A stretch of 64,000 bases of DNA, from NCBI GenBank assembly GCA_029194675.1, contig JARFXP010000002.1, positions 310,001-374,000 of the forward strand, given 5' to 3'. Below, one piece after another: positions 10,551 through 19,544 of the stretch. The position numbers and the translations under genes were made by a program. The notes below the pieces were generated by a model that searched no databases, was not told the origin of the DNA, and saw nothing but the letters and a program-made list of their open reading frames with translations. Every line of letters starts with the position of its first letter. The stretch's first letter is position 1. This stretch comes from Nitrospira sp. (GTDB lineage: Bacteria > Nitrospirota > Nitrospiria > Nitrospirales > Nitrospiraceae).

Positions 10551-10776
10551 ATCTTGTCTGGTCCACGACCGCTCACCCCCTAGGCAATGCTGGACCTGTC
10601 GGTTTTGTCGGCAATTCCCCGTGCCATCGGCCTTGTCTCGGCATGGTTGTGAGAGGGCCTATGGACATGCGCTCATTGATCGCATCTGCTGCTCCACCAA
10701 GGTCGACTGCTGTCCGCATCGTGACGGTTTCATGGGGCGTAGTCGTGCCGCCGCCAGACGAGCCTGTTGAGATGTC

Positions 10777-10989
10777 TCAGGAGGGAAAGCGTTTCAGCCA
10801 AGCTTTGAGCCGTCGTGTGCGAATCGATCGCACCAGTCCCCTGGCCTGCCCTCGTTGACGCTGGAACCGTTGACACTTTGGACACCAGAGCAGGGGACTC
10901 TGGTGACCTGTAGGTCGGTTGCAGCGCATGCAGGTCGTCACACCTGTTTCGGAAGTGGAGCATGAGACGTGAGACTCTGCTTGTTGCAT
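10777..10989 (-). CDS. Possible small zinc-ribbon protein
   Basis: In the otherwise empty stretch 10551-11026 a minus-strand frame encodes about 70 residues with two CxxC pairs (CMRC and CPKC) 15 residues apart and a strongly basic C-terminus, as in small zinc-ribbon proteins. It lies just downstream of the peroxidase gene on the same strand. An in-frame ATG at 11043 would lengthen it and overlap that gene. I see no clear ribosome site, so it may be a chance frame. The remainder of the stretch holds nothing recognisable. Confidence 0.3.
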   Translation of the reverse strand: MQQAESHVSCSTSETGVTTCMRCNRPTGHQSPLLWCPKCQRFQRQRGQARGLVRSIRTRRLKAWLKRFPS

Positions 10990-11026
10990 GGGTACACAGT
11001 TTCTCATCTCAGTACCAGACGGTCGA

Positions 11027-12763
11027 CTATTGATAGTCCTCATTCAACGACTTGAGGAATGCCACCAGGGAGGCGATGTCGTCGGGCTTCATCGCGATAC
11101 CTCGAAGTTGGATATCTCCGTTACGGAGTGTTCCAGCACGAGATTGATCCGAAACCTCGATGTAAAAATCGATGATGTTATCCAAGGTGTCAAATTGCCC
11201 ATTGTGCATGTAGGGTGCCGAATGTCCGAGGTCACGGAGGCCGGGTGTCTTGAATCGCGCGATGGCACGGTCAAGTAAGATCGAATCGGATAAGGGGCAT
11301 GGGACCTGGTCATCGCACAAGATGGCTCGGATTTTTGCTTGCGGGTTCGGCATATCGAGGTTGGCGAAGACGTTCCACAGGCCCAGATCGGTCAAGGTAG
11401 GGTCGGCAAGCAGGGGGATGGCTCGGAAGCGTCCTGAGGCGTTGGGATGGTTTTCTGTGGCAGGGAGGAAGGCATCGTAGTTTCCGTCGCGAACGGCAAG
11501 GCTTGGGATCACGAGAGCGCCGAATGCAGCGGCACCGTGAATGGCGTCGTACGCTTTTTGCGTCGTGCCGGTATTATGCAACTTGAAATCGGTAAAGTTG
11601 GGTGCGGCATGGCAGGCAATGCAATTGCCGATCTTGCCTGCGGTGAGCTCGGCGGGCGACGCGGGCAGCGCAGTCGGCTCCGCCAGGAACATCCTCAATC
11701 CGGCCAGCTCGGTTGCGCCGAACGCGAACGCCTGAGAGTGGAACTGAAACTGTCCATTCGATCGGTTGGGGTTGGAGGTCACAAATTGCGGAGAGAAGCT
11801 TGGCGCATTGATCAGCGTCCGAAGCCGTCGGCTATAGGAGAGCGGAGGCTCATTCGGATTTGGCTGCTGAGGTAAGCCGTTGATCGCCAGGAACACATCA
11901 AACGGCGAGCGAATCGGTATCCCATTGTCGTCGGTCTTAGAAAACCGGAGACCGTTCACGTACGCCGTGACGACTTTCACGACTGCGTCAAAGATCTCTT
12001 GGTCGGTGCCAGAACCGATAAGGGCGCGAAATTGAGGCGGCAGGCGCAGTTCGTCAGGAATATTCGGGCTGGTGCCGGTAAATAACTCTCTGTAAGCCAA
12101 GCCGGTGTCGGTCAGATCAAAGGAACCATCGTCTTCCCGAACCACTTTTGCGATATGTGAAATCGCCTGAGCCTTTTCGCCGGGAAGCCAGCCAAAGTTT
12201 CGACCGGTAAAGGTCCCAACGACCAGGTCCTCCATGGAATTGAACTCGGCGTCGAAGTGGAACAAGACGCCGCCGGGCCGATTCAGGGTGGAATTGACCA
12301 GCGGAGGAGAATTTCTTGGTGTGCTGGTATTGCCGTCGGCTCTTGTTGGAACAGGACTTCGGCGCGCGAAGTCGGCATAGGACCGCATGCCGCCGCCTGG
12401 AGATGAGAGGGCATCATCCACCAAGTGACAGGTCCGGCAGTTCATCGACATGCCTTTGAATGGCCCCGGGTTGATCGGGGCTCCCAAGGTTTCGAGGGTA
12501 GCGACAACCACATCGCCGGAGTTGGGATCGTTGACCTTGCCGCCGTTGTCCATGAACACCTTGAACGACTGGGTAAATCTGGTGTCAAGGAACAGCCGTT
12601 CGCCGACCGCCTCTTCGGCGCCTGGCGTACCTGTCGAAACGGGAGATGGGGCCGGAGGCGAGCTCTCACCGCCCGAACAGGCAACCAGGCCGATGAGGAG
12701 AAGGACGGAGCCTAGAAGGGCTAGGTACGTCGGTGTTTGAGGAGGCACATAGGCATGGCTCAT
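11027..12763 (-). CDS. Di-haem cytochrome c peroxidase / MauG-like lipoprotein
   Basis: A 578-residue exported protein with a lipoprotein signal ending in LVAC. It has two haem c attachment motifs, CRTCH near residue 110 and CIACH near 380, plus the APYMHNGQF segment that usually supplies a distal haem ligand in the C-terminal domain of the CcpA/MauG family. It is longer than typical peroxidases (about 330 residues) because of an extended N-terminal half. It probably reduces peroxide or oxidises a protein or small molecule in the periplasm using electrons from a small cytochrome. GGAAGGA lies ten bases before the ATG. It is transcribed alone, with no partner visible. Confidence 0.88.
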   Translation of the reverse strand: MSHAYVPPQTPTYLALLGSVLLLIGLVACSGGESSPPAPSPVSTGTPGAEEAVGERLFLDTRFTQSFKVFMDNGGKVNDPNSGDVVVATLETLGAPINPGPFKGMSMNCRTCHLVDDALSSPGGGMRSYADFARRSPVPTRADGNTSTPRNSPPLVNSTLNRPGGVLFHFDAEFNSMEDLVVGTFTGRNFGWLPGEKAQAISHIAKVVREDDGSFDLTDTGLAYRELFTGTSPNIPDELRLPPQFRALIGSGTDQEIFDAVVKVVTAYVNGLRFSKTDDNGIPIRSPFDVFLAINGLPQQPNPNEPPLSYSRRLRTLINAPSFSPQFVTSNPNRSNGQFQFHSQAFAFGATELAGLRMFLAEPTALPASPAELTAGKIGNCIACHAAPNFTDFKLHNTGTTQKAYDAIHGAAAFGALVIPSLAVRDGNYDAFLPATENHPNASGRFRAIPLLADPTLTDLGLWNVFANLDMPNPQAKIRAILCDDQVPCPLSDSILLDRAIARFKTPGLRDLGHSAPYMHNGQFDTLDNIIDFYIEVSDQSRAGTLRNGDIQLRGIAMKPDDIASLVAFLKSLNEDYQ

Positions 12764-12895
12764 GGCGCATCATTCCTTCCATTAATCGAACCTCCGGGGG
12801 AGGCGAGGGTCCTCGGGAGGTGAGGGCCCTCGCCTGCAAAGTGGGAGAGGTGGGTTCCCACTTCACGGGCTGGCGTAGGCGGGGCACCGGCTGTG

Positions 12896-13588
12896 TCACC
12901 GAGGAGGTGTTTCTTCTAAATAGGTGGTTTCTGTTTCTCCCATCGGTTGGACCAAGAGATCGACGACAAGGGGATCGAATTGGGTTCCGGAGGCCACCCG
13001 CAGGATTCGGAGCGCGATACGATCACGCAAAGATCGGTCGTGGACATGGGGAACCTGAATAGCCTCGAATGCGTCGGCGACGGCGAGAATCCTCGCGCCC
13101 AGTGGGATGAAGTGTCCCCTCAGGCCGTAGGGATAGCCTGACCCATCCCATCGCTCATGGTGATGGGCGATCAGGATCGTCGCGTGACGAAGGAATGAAA
13201 AGGGCTCGAGCAAGGTCGCTCCGAGTCGCGGATGATTCTGAATGGCCACGTACGAGTCCGGATCTCTGGCCTCTCGTCCGGTTTGGAGGTGAGGCGGAAG
13301 CATCAGGAGACCGATGTCGTGAAGCAAGGCGGCCAGTTTCAATTGATGTAACAGCTCGTCGCCGAGGTTCGCAGCATGCCCCATACGAACCGCAACAGCT
13401 GCCGTCTCTTGGCCATGCCCTGCTTGCCACGGCAGAAGCCGATCCAGTTCCTGCGTCACTTGCCGAACCAGAATACTCTCCAGATCACATCGCGATGTCG
13501 CTGGAATATGAAGGCGGTCGATCTTCTGCAGCATGCCTTGAATCTTCAGCACGGCTGGTTCAACCTGATCTGCCATGTGAACTTGCAT
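12896..13588 (-). CDS. HD-GYP-domain protein, motif altered
   Basis: A 231-residue protein with an HD-GYP domain: LLHDIGLLMLP near residue 105, HPRLG, HHERWDGSGYP with the GYP signature, and a late AVADAFEAI. HD-GYP proteins hydrolyse cyclic di-GMP. Two positions differ from the usual pattern: HDIGK reads HDIGL, and ADxFDA reads ADAFEA, so activity is uncertain. It lacks a receiver domain. The ATG at 13588 follows GGAGGTG by five bases. A frame extension back to 13744 exists, but its residues look non-coding and would overlap the next gene. Confidence 0.85.
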   Translation of the reverse strand: MQVHMADQVEPAVLKIQGMLQKIDRLHIPATSRCDLESILVRQVTQELDRLLPWQAGHGQETAAVAVRMGHAANLGDELLHQLKLAALLHDIGLLMLPPHLQTGREARDPDSYVAIQNHPRLGATLLEPFSFLRHATILIAHHHERWDGSGYPYGLRGHFIPLGARILAVADAFEAIQVPHVHDRSLRDRIALRILRVASGTQFDPLVVDLLVQPMGETETTYLEETPPR

Positions 13589-13611
13589 CGCATCACCTCC
13601 GTACAAACGAA

Positions 13612-13642
13612 GAGCCCAAGACACTGATGTGACCCTGGGCTC
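13612..13642 (-). terminator. Candidate Rho-independent terminator
   Basis: GAGCCCAAG and CCTGGGCTC form a nine-base stem with one mismatch and a 13-base loop. Read on the minus strand it is followed by TCTTCGTTTGT, a T-rich run. It lies just after the stop of the four-helix membrane protein and before the HD-GYP gene, so it could end the envelope redox operon. Confidence 0.45.
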
Positions 13643-13692
13643 TGGGTGAATAACCGCTGGCCGCTGGAAAAGTTCTGTAGACGATCTGAGTC

Positions 13693-14211
13693 CTATGATT
13701 CTTGCGGTCCTTTCCCTCCCATCAGCGGCTGTCCAAGCACCCACATCTCATACAGTGGGACAATCAGCATCACTAGAAAACTGAGGGTCATCAGCGTATC
13801 ACCGGTCAACATCGAGATGACGAAAATAGGGGAGACATAGTTGATCAACCATGGCGACAGAAGGTCGAGAATCACACCGCCGAAGCCGGCCCAGGTAAGG
13901 ACCGCTTTCAGTCTATGGCTCGCACTCGTCAGATACATCACGTGGATCAAAATCATGAACACGACCGGCATCGTAAAAAGATGGAAGTGAGTAATTTCCG
14001 CCAGTTCTCGAAACGACATCGGCTCCCCGAACGTCGTATCAGACCCTCGATAGTGATCGGCGATCCCTTGAGGTGACAAGCCCGTCATGCTATGCGCCCA
14101 AAAGAAAGAGAAGGCAAAGCCGGCCAACATCAGGAGCAAGAACAAGGTATAGAGCAACCGAATATGTCGATCAGTATCACGGAGCCTGAATTTCTGGTTA
14201 AAGTTCCGCAT
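13693..14211 (-). CDS. Four-helix membrane protein, unknown function
   Basis: A 172-residue protein with four predicted transmembrane helices (about residues 20-42, 72-95, 103-125, 135-158) separated by short loops. The second helix region holds several His residues (THFHLF, LIHVMY, SHRL), which could bind haem or metal. I do not recognise a named family. It follows the FMN-binding protein gene by 25 bases on the same strand, so the pair may form a membrane/periplasm electron-transfer unit; this is inferred from context and the His residues only. Confidence 0.7.
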   Translation of the reverse strand: MRNFNQKFRLRDTDRHIRLLYTLFLLLMLAGFAFSFFWAHSMTGLSPQGIADHYRGSDTTFGEPMSFRELAEITHFHLFTMPVVFMILIHVMYLTSASHRLKAVLTWAGFGGVILDLLSPWLINYVSPIFVISMLTGDTLMTLSFLVMLIVPLYEMWVLGQPLMGGKGPQES

Positions 14212-14236
14212 GCAGGGACGCGCGGTCCGCTCGAAG

Positions 14237-14905
14237 TTAGTTCCCGAATATGGACGAGAAGAATCCTCTATTTTTTTTCGCCATTGTGTCGCTGCCGATT
14301 CCGGCCGGTTTCAAGTAAAACTCGTCGATCAATACCAATACTCGTTTGACCCCGGCGCTCATCGAGCGAACGGACATCGTGGCGCCGGTGATGTTGGTGA
14401 TGTCGCTTTTGATCCGGATCGGATCGAGAACGGTCTTGCCTTCGTACTGGGCGTTAAACCGCTTTTTCCCAACATCGCTCCCGCGCGATTCGCGGAACAC
14501 AAGGAGCTCAACGTCCGATACGGAACCCTCATTATCGACGCCGACCAGGTAGGTCATCGGCTTGTGCTTACCGATCGTGTGTTGGACAACCGCATAGCCG
14601 TCAACCTGGCTGCCGGACTCTCCGATATAGACCTCGAACGATTCTTCCGGGAATTTCCAGCCGATCCGTTCCTGAATGTGGGCTTTCTTTTCCTGGCTGA
14701 GCGTGATCACCTCCTTGCGAACTCGTTCGGATTTCGGGAGCATGATCCTGACCCCCTCTTCCTCGCTCATGAACTCTTCGGCGGCGGTCATTTCCTGCTG
14801 CGTCAGAAAACGCTTGAGGTCGTTATCCCAAATTCGCTCAGCTCTCGCATGGGTGAGTGGCATCATGAGGATGGTGATGAACACAGCAGACAGACGCGTT
14901 ATCAT
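14237..14905 (-). CDS. Exported FMN-binding-domain protein
   Basis: A 222-residue protein with a signal peptide (about residues 1-22) and a C-terminal FMN-binding domain. The motif TGATMS near residue 175 matches the pattern in NqrC and RnfG in which the last Ser/Thr is covalently loaded with FMN by ApbE. An apbE gene is present 3 kb away at 18010. The ATG overlaps the stop of the upstream lipoprotein by four bases (ATGA), so the two are translationally coupled. It probably carries electrons on the periplasmic side. The N-terminal half (about 25-95) is charged and unassigned. Confidence 0.85.
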   Translation of the reverse strand: MITRLSAVFITILMMPLTHARAERIWDNDLKRFLTQQEMTAAEEFMSEEEGVRIMLPKSERVRKEVITLSQEKKAHIQERIGWKFPEESFEVYIGESGSQVDGYAVVQHTIGKHKPMTYLVGVDNEGSVSDVELLVFRESRGSDVGKKRFNAQYEGKTVLDPIRIKSDITNITGATMSVRSMSAGVKRVLVLIDEFYLKPAGIGSDTMAKKNRGFFSSIFGN

Positions 14906-15378
14906 GATGAGGCCTCACAACCTTTCTCCTTGAGTCGAAGATGGAGTTTCTCGGTAACCGCTTTCGTCACTTCCTCGGATGGTTCGACAGCCCACCATTT
15001 CATGGCCTGCTGGGACGCACCGCCCCTAGCATGCCAACGCTGACGCGTTTCCAACACGTTGACAGAAGTGACGTCGTCCATTTTCTTGACGGCCACCGTC
15101 AAGCGGGCCCGCTCGATGTTGCCGAACCCCTCGCGCCGGAACACCCCATACGGCCGCCTCTCACCCTCCATTTCAATCCACGCGGTTTCGATGGTCCCAT
15201 CGGTCTTGTTGAGCGCGGTGATTGAGTAGCCTTTCGTCGATTCCACCGCTGCCTCCCAGACGGTGTCATAGGAGCAGACGAAGTAAGAATCTCGTCCGCC
15301 GCTGAAGCCGGCACAGGCGGTCAACGCCAGCAGTGGCACAATGAGCATAAGGCCCATAGGTCGTGTTCCGTACATCAA
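14902..15378 (-). CDS. Small lipoprotein, unknown function
   Basis: A 158-residue protein with a lipoprotein signal ending in LTAC. The mature part starts with a short Gly/Ser-rich stretch and then a single alpha/beta domain with no motif that I can name. The segment SYDTVWEAAVES followed by beta strands resembles small periplasmic lipoproteins found beside envelope redox genes. The stop overlaps the FMN-binding protein start. It probably sits on the inner leaflet of the outer membrane. Confidence 0.72.
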   Translation of the reverse strand: MMYGTRPMGLMLIVPLLALTACAGFSGGRDSYFVCSYDTVWEAAVESTKGYSITALNKTDGTIETAWIEMEGERRPYGVFRREGFGNIERARLTVAVKKMDDVTSVNVLETRQRWHARGGASQQAMKWWAVEPSEEVTKAVTEKLHLRLKEKGCEASS

Positions 15379-15429
15379 ATTATCTTTTGCGGAGAGACCT
15401 CCTCTAGGAGAAACCTCCCCGTCAACTCC

Positions 15430-16917
15430 CTAGAAATAGGTGGCAGCCGAAATCACGAAGGCACTATCGTGAATCCGTTGTTCCGTATTGGGATTAAATG
15501 CCATAGGCTGATATTGATAGCTCATCTTGAAGACTGTGTCCTGGATGGGTCGATAGTTCAAACCGAAGGAAAATTGCTGCAGATTACCCCAGCCTCCTGT
15601 GCCATTGAAGTTATCCAGATCCGTGTTCACCCTGTCGTACCGGAATACAGCTGTGAAGGTGGAACCCTCACCAAACCGCTTCGGGGCAAGTTTCGTCAAG
15701 AACGCCGGCATGAAGTGATAGTTGCCCTGGATATAGAAGCCACTTCCGCGCTGCGGCGGGATTCCAGGGCCGCTATTGCCGGGTATCCCCGTCAGGAGTG
15801 AGCCTGGGGCAAATCCAATCGTGTTGCCGTTAATCGCTCGCGAGTTTCCCCTTGCATAGGACCAGGCGGCTTCGCCGATCAGTTCAAATGGTCCCCGCTG
15901 AAGCGTCCAGTCGAACGCGAAAATGCTGAGAGGGTTGTAACTTGAGTTGGGTGCTCCGTTGCCATAATATCCAGACCCCGCCACTTCGACTCCAAGCATA
16001 GGACTGAAGGCCACACGTCCGACAACGGCCTTACCGTTGTTGATATCCAGTCCATCGTCCGACGGGCACTTCCGCTGCCGTGCCCCTCGTGTGCCATCTT
16101 GCTCGTTGATTCTAGGAGTTCCGTTGCTGTCGTATGAGCATGGTCCCGTCGTGAAATAGAACTCGTAGTCCATTTTGCCGGTTCTTCCTGGATAAAAGGT
16201 TCCGTAGAATCCGGCTCCGGTTTCAGACATGGTGCTAGGAATAACCAGCCGACTGACCAAGGGACGATCGGTGAGGTCGTTGAGCGGGGAATCATGAAGC
16301 AGGTTAAACTTGCCGACCGGAAGCAGCAAAATTCCGGCGCGAAGGTTGATAGGTTCCGCGATGAGATAATCGATCGTGGCAAATTCTATCCCGACTTCTA
16401 TTCCTTGCGTGGAATCCTCACGAATGCCGTGCTCAAACTCAATTTCAGACGCGAACTTCACGTACTCTGTGATGTCCGCATAGATAAACGGGACGAACCT
16501 CTGCTGATCGAAAGTGTTCGTTGTGCCACCATAACCGTTCTCGATGCTTGCTTGTCGTTGGCTGCGGAATTGGATATCCGCGTAGCCGCCAAGAATCGCC
16601 TTTGGCGACGACACGAAGGGCTTGGCATACACCAAGCGGCCAGATCCGGTTGATCCAAAGGAAAGAGGCGCTTGCTGCTTCGTTCGACGCTCCTTCGCGA
16701 CCTCCTCCAGAGAGCCGATCCCTGGCTGGGTATCTTCTACCGGAGGACCTTCCTTCTGTTCGCCAAGTCCCTCGTGGCGGTCGCGTTCTTGCAGGCGTTT
16801 TTCCACTGCTTCATCGACCATCTTCTTGATCTCCTCAGGGGTCATCTCTGCAGCCCACGCCGGCAGGACTGCTAGGCTGGCGATGACGAGAGCCCCGAGG
16901 ATTGACCGCATCTTCAT
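15430..16917 (-). CDS. Outer-membrane porin-like protein
   Basis: A 495-residue protein with a clear signal peptide ending in AWA, a short coiled-coil-like acidic and basic segment (residues 25-75, EEIKKMVDEAVEKRLQ), then a long region of alternating hydrophobic and polar residues ending in an aromatic strand (AATYF with terminal Phe), as expected of a 16- to 18-strand barrel. The coiled-coil followed by barrel recalls OprP/OprO-type porins, which often bind anions. The substrate is not deducible. It is upstream of the lipoprotein, FMN-binding and membrane genes on the same strand. Confidence 0.82.
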   Translation of the reverse strand: MKMRSILGALVIASLAVLPAWAAEMTPEEIKKMVDEAVEKRLQERDRHEGLGEQKEGPPVEDTQPGIGSLEEVAKERRTKQQAPLSFGSTGSGRLVYAKPFVSSPKAILGGYADIQFRSQRQASIENGYGGTTNTFDQQRFVPFIYADITEYVKFASEIEFEHGIREDSTQGIEVGIEFATIDYLIAEPINLRAGILLLPVGKFNLLHDSPLNDLTDRPLVSRLVIPSTMSETGAGFYGTFYPGRTGKMDYEFYFTTGPCSYDSNGTPRINEQDGTRGARQRKCPSDDGLDINNGKAVVGRVAFSPMLGVEVAGSGYYGNGAPNSSYNPLSIFAFDWTLQRGPFELIGEAAWSYARGNSRAINGNTIGFAPGSLLTGIPGNSGPGIPPQRGSGFYIQGNYHFMPAFLTKLAPKRFGEGSTFTAVFRYDRVNTDLDNFNGTGGWGNLQQFSFGLNYRPIQDTVFKMSYQYQPMAFNPNTEQRIHDSAFVISAATYF

Positions 16918-17049
16918 CGGTATCCTCCCTTATGAGTAAGGTTGTGGTCTGACTCGGGACTCGATGGTCTCTGGCCTTTAAGCGAACAAAAGAGATGTAC
17001 TCATGTAATTGAGGTGCGGTCGCTTCGCCTCCCTTCGCACAATGGATCA

Positions 17050-17226
17050 TCATGTTCCGGTCCCCCAGCCTTCAATCGAGGAAAAGGGAATCACGACGAT
17101 GCGCTTGCACCGTTTGCACTTCAGCTCCAGCCCTTGCTCGCACACCTTGGCGATTAATTGTCCGCACTCACAGCGCGTTTCCTGCCCCTTGGCCCGATGG
17201 CGTTCGGGCACGTGCGTCATAATCAT
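17050..17226 (-). CDS. Com-like zinc-finger protein, 58 aa
   Basis: A very small gene. The protein carries a zinc-finger pattern CEC, then 15 residues, then CKRC, in the context GQLIAK...GLELKCKRCK, which closely resembles the Com regulator of phage Mu and its relatives. Com activates translation of the phage mom gene by binding its mRNA. No mom-like or prophage gene is near, so here it may be a domesticated regulator. ATG codons at 17226 and 17220 are both usable; no strong ribosome site is seen. It sits between the porin promoter region and the next plus-strand gene; the rest of 16918-17379 is empty. Confidence 0.65.
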   Translation of the reverse strand: MIMTHVPERHRAKGQETRCECGQLIAKVCEQGLELKCKRCKRIVVIPFSSIEGWGTGT

Positions 17227-17379
17227 TGTGACGGTTGATCCGCTTTGGAATTGAGAACAGTTATTAATATCGGCGGCGAATCTATCCTACTCTGTGCTCG
17301 GTGTCAAGGGGAGAGCAATCGGCCACATCACGCCGAATGAGCGGAGGGCGCTGCTCTGCGGATAGCGTATAATGACCGC

Positions 17380-17994
17380 ATGTCGGCGGGATGGAATTCA
17401 TTTCTCACGGGACTAGCAACGACGACCTTACTCCTCCAGGGCTGTGCGTCGTATCTACCGGCCATTCCCGATCCCGAGCTTGTTCACGGGACGGTGGTGG
17501 TTGGCCGAGCCGCAGTGGTGATTACAGGAGAACGCGCTCGTTTGTACATGCCTGAAATCCGTTTCTTCGAGATTCAGAACCGCCGGACGCACGAACGGTT
17601 TATCGTTGAGATGAACTCGAAAAACGAGCGATTTGTCCTGCCGCTTCACCCGGGGGAGTACGAGTTAGATCGTGTTCAGATCAGTGAAGGGCCGTTTCTG
17701 TCTATGGCTCAGTTGACCGTGACCTTCCTCGTGAGGAATGACCCCATCACCTACGTCGGGTTTTGGCGGTTTGGGGCGGATTCCCCCAGATATGGGCGCA
17801 TGCTCAGCCTGTCAATGGAAGATGAAGAGGACGATCGCGCCTGTGCAACCGAATTCTTGATGAGGACCTACCCATCGTTGGACAAACAAACCGTCGTGAG
17901 TGTCCTGCCAAATCCTCCCATTCTTCAAGCACGTCTGTTCGAAGTAATGCCGTACCCGCGCTATCCCACCTATTTTCGCCGGCAGTGGTGGTAA
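17380..17994 (+). CDS. Lipoprotein, unknown function, 204 aa
   Basis: A 204-residue protein with a lipoprotein signal whose lipobox is LLQGC. The mature part looks all-beta (residues 40-140) with repeated aromatic and charged strands, and ends in a basic tail rich in Tyr, Pro and Arg. I know no family for it. It ends 15 bases before apbE on the same strand, so the two are probably co-transcribed, which links it to the flavin-transfer set. Confidence 0.7.
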   Translation: MSAGWNSFLTGLATTTLLLQGCASYLPAIPDPELVHGTVVVGRAAVVITGERARLYMPEIRFFEIQNRRTHERFIVEMNSKNERFVLPLHPGEYELDRVQISEGPFLSMAQLTVTFLVRNDPITYVGFWRFGADSPRYGRMLSLSMEDEEDDRACATEFLMRTYPSLDKQTVVSVLPNPPILQARLFEVMPYPRYPTYFRRQWW

Positions 17995-18009
17995 GGACAT
18001 TCTGCCGCT

Positions 18010-19035
18010 ATGAGGTTGCCTGGCGGGGATGATCTCAGGAAGGCGATGGTCAGCCTGGTACTAACCGGTTTGGTCGGCTGTGTGGAGGTGTCACCCGTTC
18101 CCGAGTCTGTCGTTGTCAAGCGGACCCAGATGCACATGGGGACGCTGGTTTCCATCACGGCAGTGGCGTCCGATGACAAGGTGGCGCATAGGGCGATTCA
18201 GGCGGGGTTCGATGAAATCAAACGTCTCGAACGGTTGTTGAGTACCTGGATTTCCTCAAGTGAGCTATCCCACGTCAATGCTGAAGCTGGTCGTCATCCT
18301 GTCGAAGTCAGCCGAGAGACCTTAGACATCGTGGCGCGATCCATCGAGATAGCTCGTCTGACGCAAGGGGGGTTCAATATCGCTCTCGGTCCTGCCGTCG
18401 ACTTGTGGAGCGTTACCGAGCGACAGTACATTCCGAGCGATGCTGAGTTGGATCAGCTGAAGGCTCTGGTCGATTGGACGAGCATTGAGCTCAATCGGGA
18501 TGGCCGGACTATCTTTCTTCCTCACGAGGGAATGCGGATCGATGTGGGCGGAATCGGAAAGGGCTATGCCGCAGATCGTGCGGTCGACGAAATGAAACGG
18601 GCCGGCGCACAGGGAGGAGTTGTCGCCTTGTCTGGCGATATCAAAACGTTCGGCGCGCTCCCGGACGCAGGAGGATTCCCGGTAGGTATCAAGCATCCGC
18701 GTGAAGAAGGGGCGCTGATTGCCGTCATCGACCTGAAGGACGAGGCCATTTCAACGGCCGGAGATTACGAACGGTTCTTTGAACGGAACGGCGTCCGCTA
18801 CCATCACATCCTGGACCCCCAAACCTTGCGACCTGCTCGTGGTTGTCAAAGTGTCACGGTCATCGCCAAGGATGGCACGATGGCTGATGGTTTGGACACA
18901 GGGATCTTTGTGTTGGGACCTGAGCGCGGGATGGCCTTGGTGGAACGCTTGCCGCATGTTGAGGCGATCATCATCGACAACGAAGGAAAGATGACCGTTT
19001 CATCCGGGCTCCGTGATCGGCTGCGTGTACCATAA
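18010..19035 (+). CDS. apbE: FAD:protein FMN transferase (ApbE)
   Basis: A 341-residue protein that transfers FMN from FAD to a Ser or Thr of target proteins outside the cytoplasm. It has a lipoprotein-like N-terminus (LVGC near residue 24), the MGTLVSI start of the ApbE fold, the IDVGGIGKGYAADRAV segment near 175-195, SGDIKTFG, and the late ISTAGDYERF and HHILDP motifs that shape the FAD and metal site. The likely target is the FMN-binding protein at 14237-14905, which has a matching acceptor motif. It is in an operon with the lipoprotein ahead of it. Confidence 0.93.
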   Translation: MRLPGGDDLRKAMVSLVLTGLVGCVEVSPVPESVVVKRTQMHMGTLVSITAVASDDKVAHRAIQAGFDEIKRLERLLSTWISSSELSHVNAEAGRHPVEVSRETLDIVARSIEIARLTQGGFNIALGPAVDLWSVTERQYIPSDAELDQLKALVDWTSIELNRDGRTIFLPHEGMRIDVGGIGKGYAADRAVDEMKRAGAQGGVVALSGDIKTFGALPDAGGFPVGIKHPREEGALIAVIDLKDEAISTAGDYERFFERNGVRYHHILDPQTLRPARGCQSVTVIAKDGTMADGLDTGIFVLGPERGMALVERLPHVEAIIIDNEGKMTVSSGLRDRLRVP

Positions 19036-19090
19036 CAGGGTTTTCAACGTCCACCGGTAGCGTGTGAACACAAAGAAGAGGTATGCCGCA

Positions 19091-19447
19091 ATGATGGCGA
19101 CTCTACGATTCTCGCGATACGTGTTGATGATCGGATTTGGGGTGATGTCCGCTTGTGGCCTGATCGGGACAGAATATCTCCAAACCAAGGTGGACTAAGT
19201 TATTTAGAATGCGGTGGTGCGCCGGTATGGTGAGCCACACAAGGTGGACAAGTTGCCGGAGGAACGAGCAGTCTGGGTCTATTTCGATCGAGGCAGCAGA
19301 ACAGCAGCTTATGGCGGTTATGCTTCTCCGGAGCCATGCAAAGCGTATCTCCTAACGTTTGATCAGGCTGGCGTACTGCGTGATCGACAGCAACAGGACT
19401 ATACATCTCGGAAAACGACTACCGAGCCTCCTTCAAACCATAACTGA
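19091..19447 (+). pseudogene. BamE-like small lipoprotein gene with two in-frame stops
   Basis: One frame gives a lipoprotein signal (MMATLRFSRYV...SAC at residue 22) and a mature part up to KVD, then TAA, two codons, TAG, and then continues without change of frame as NAVVRRYGEPHKVDKL... to 19447. The downstream part has the short alpha/beta pattern of BamE/SmpA-like proteins (V..RYGEP, then VWVYFDR and a final strand with TFDQAGVL). The frame is otherwise clean, so two nonsense changes, or one small rearrangement covering both, are the simplest explanation. A related intact lipoprotein is at 58275-58595. Confidence 0.65.
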
Positions 19448-19544
19448 TTGAAAACCTCACCGACATGTGGGGCGTTCCAGTGGACACCACCTATCCAGCG
19501 TCATCGGGCTGGTACGACGGTCCCGCAGTAGCATCGAACGTTCA

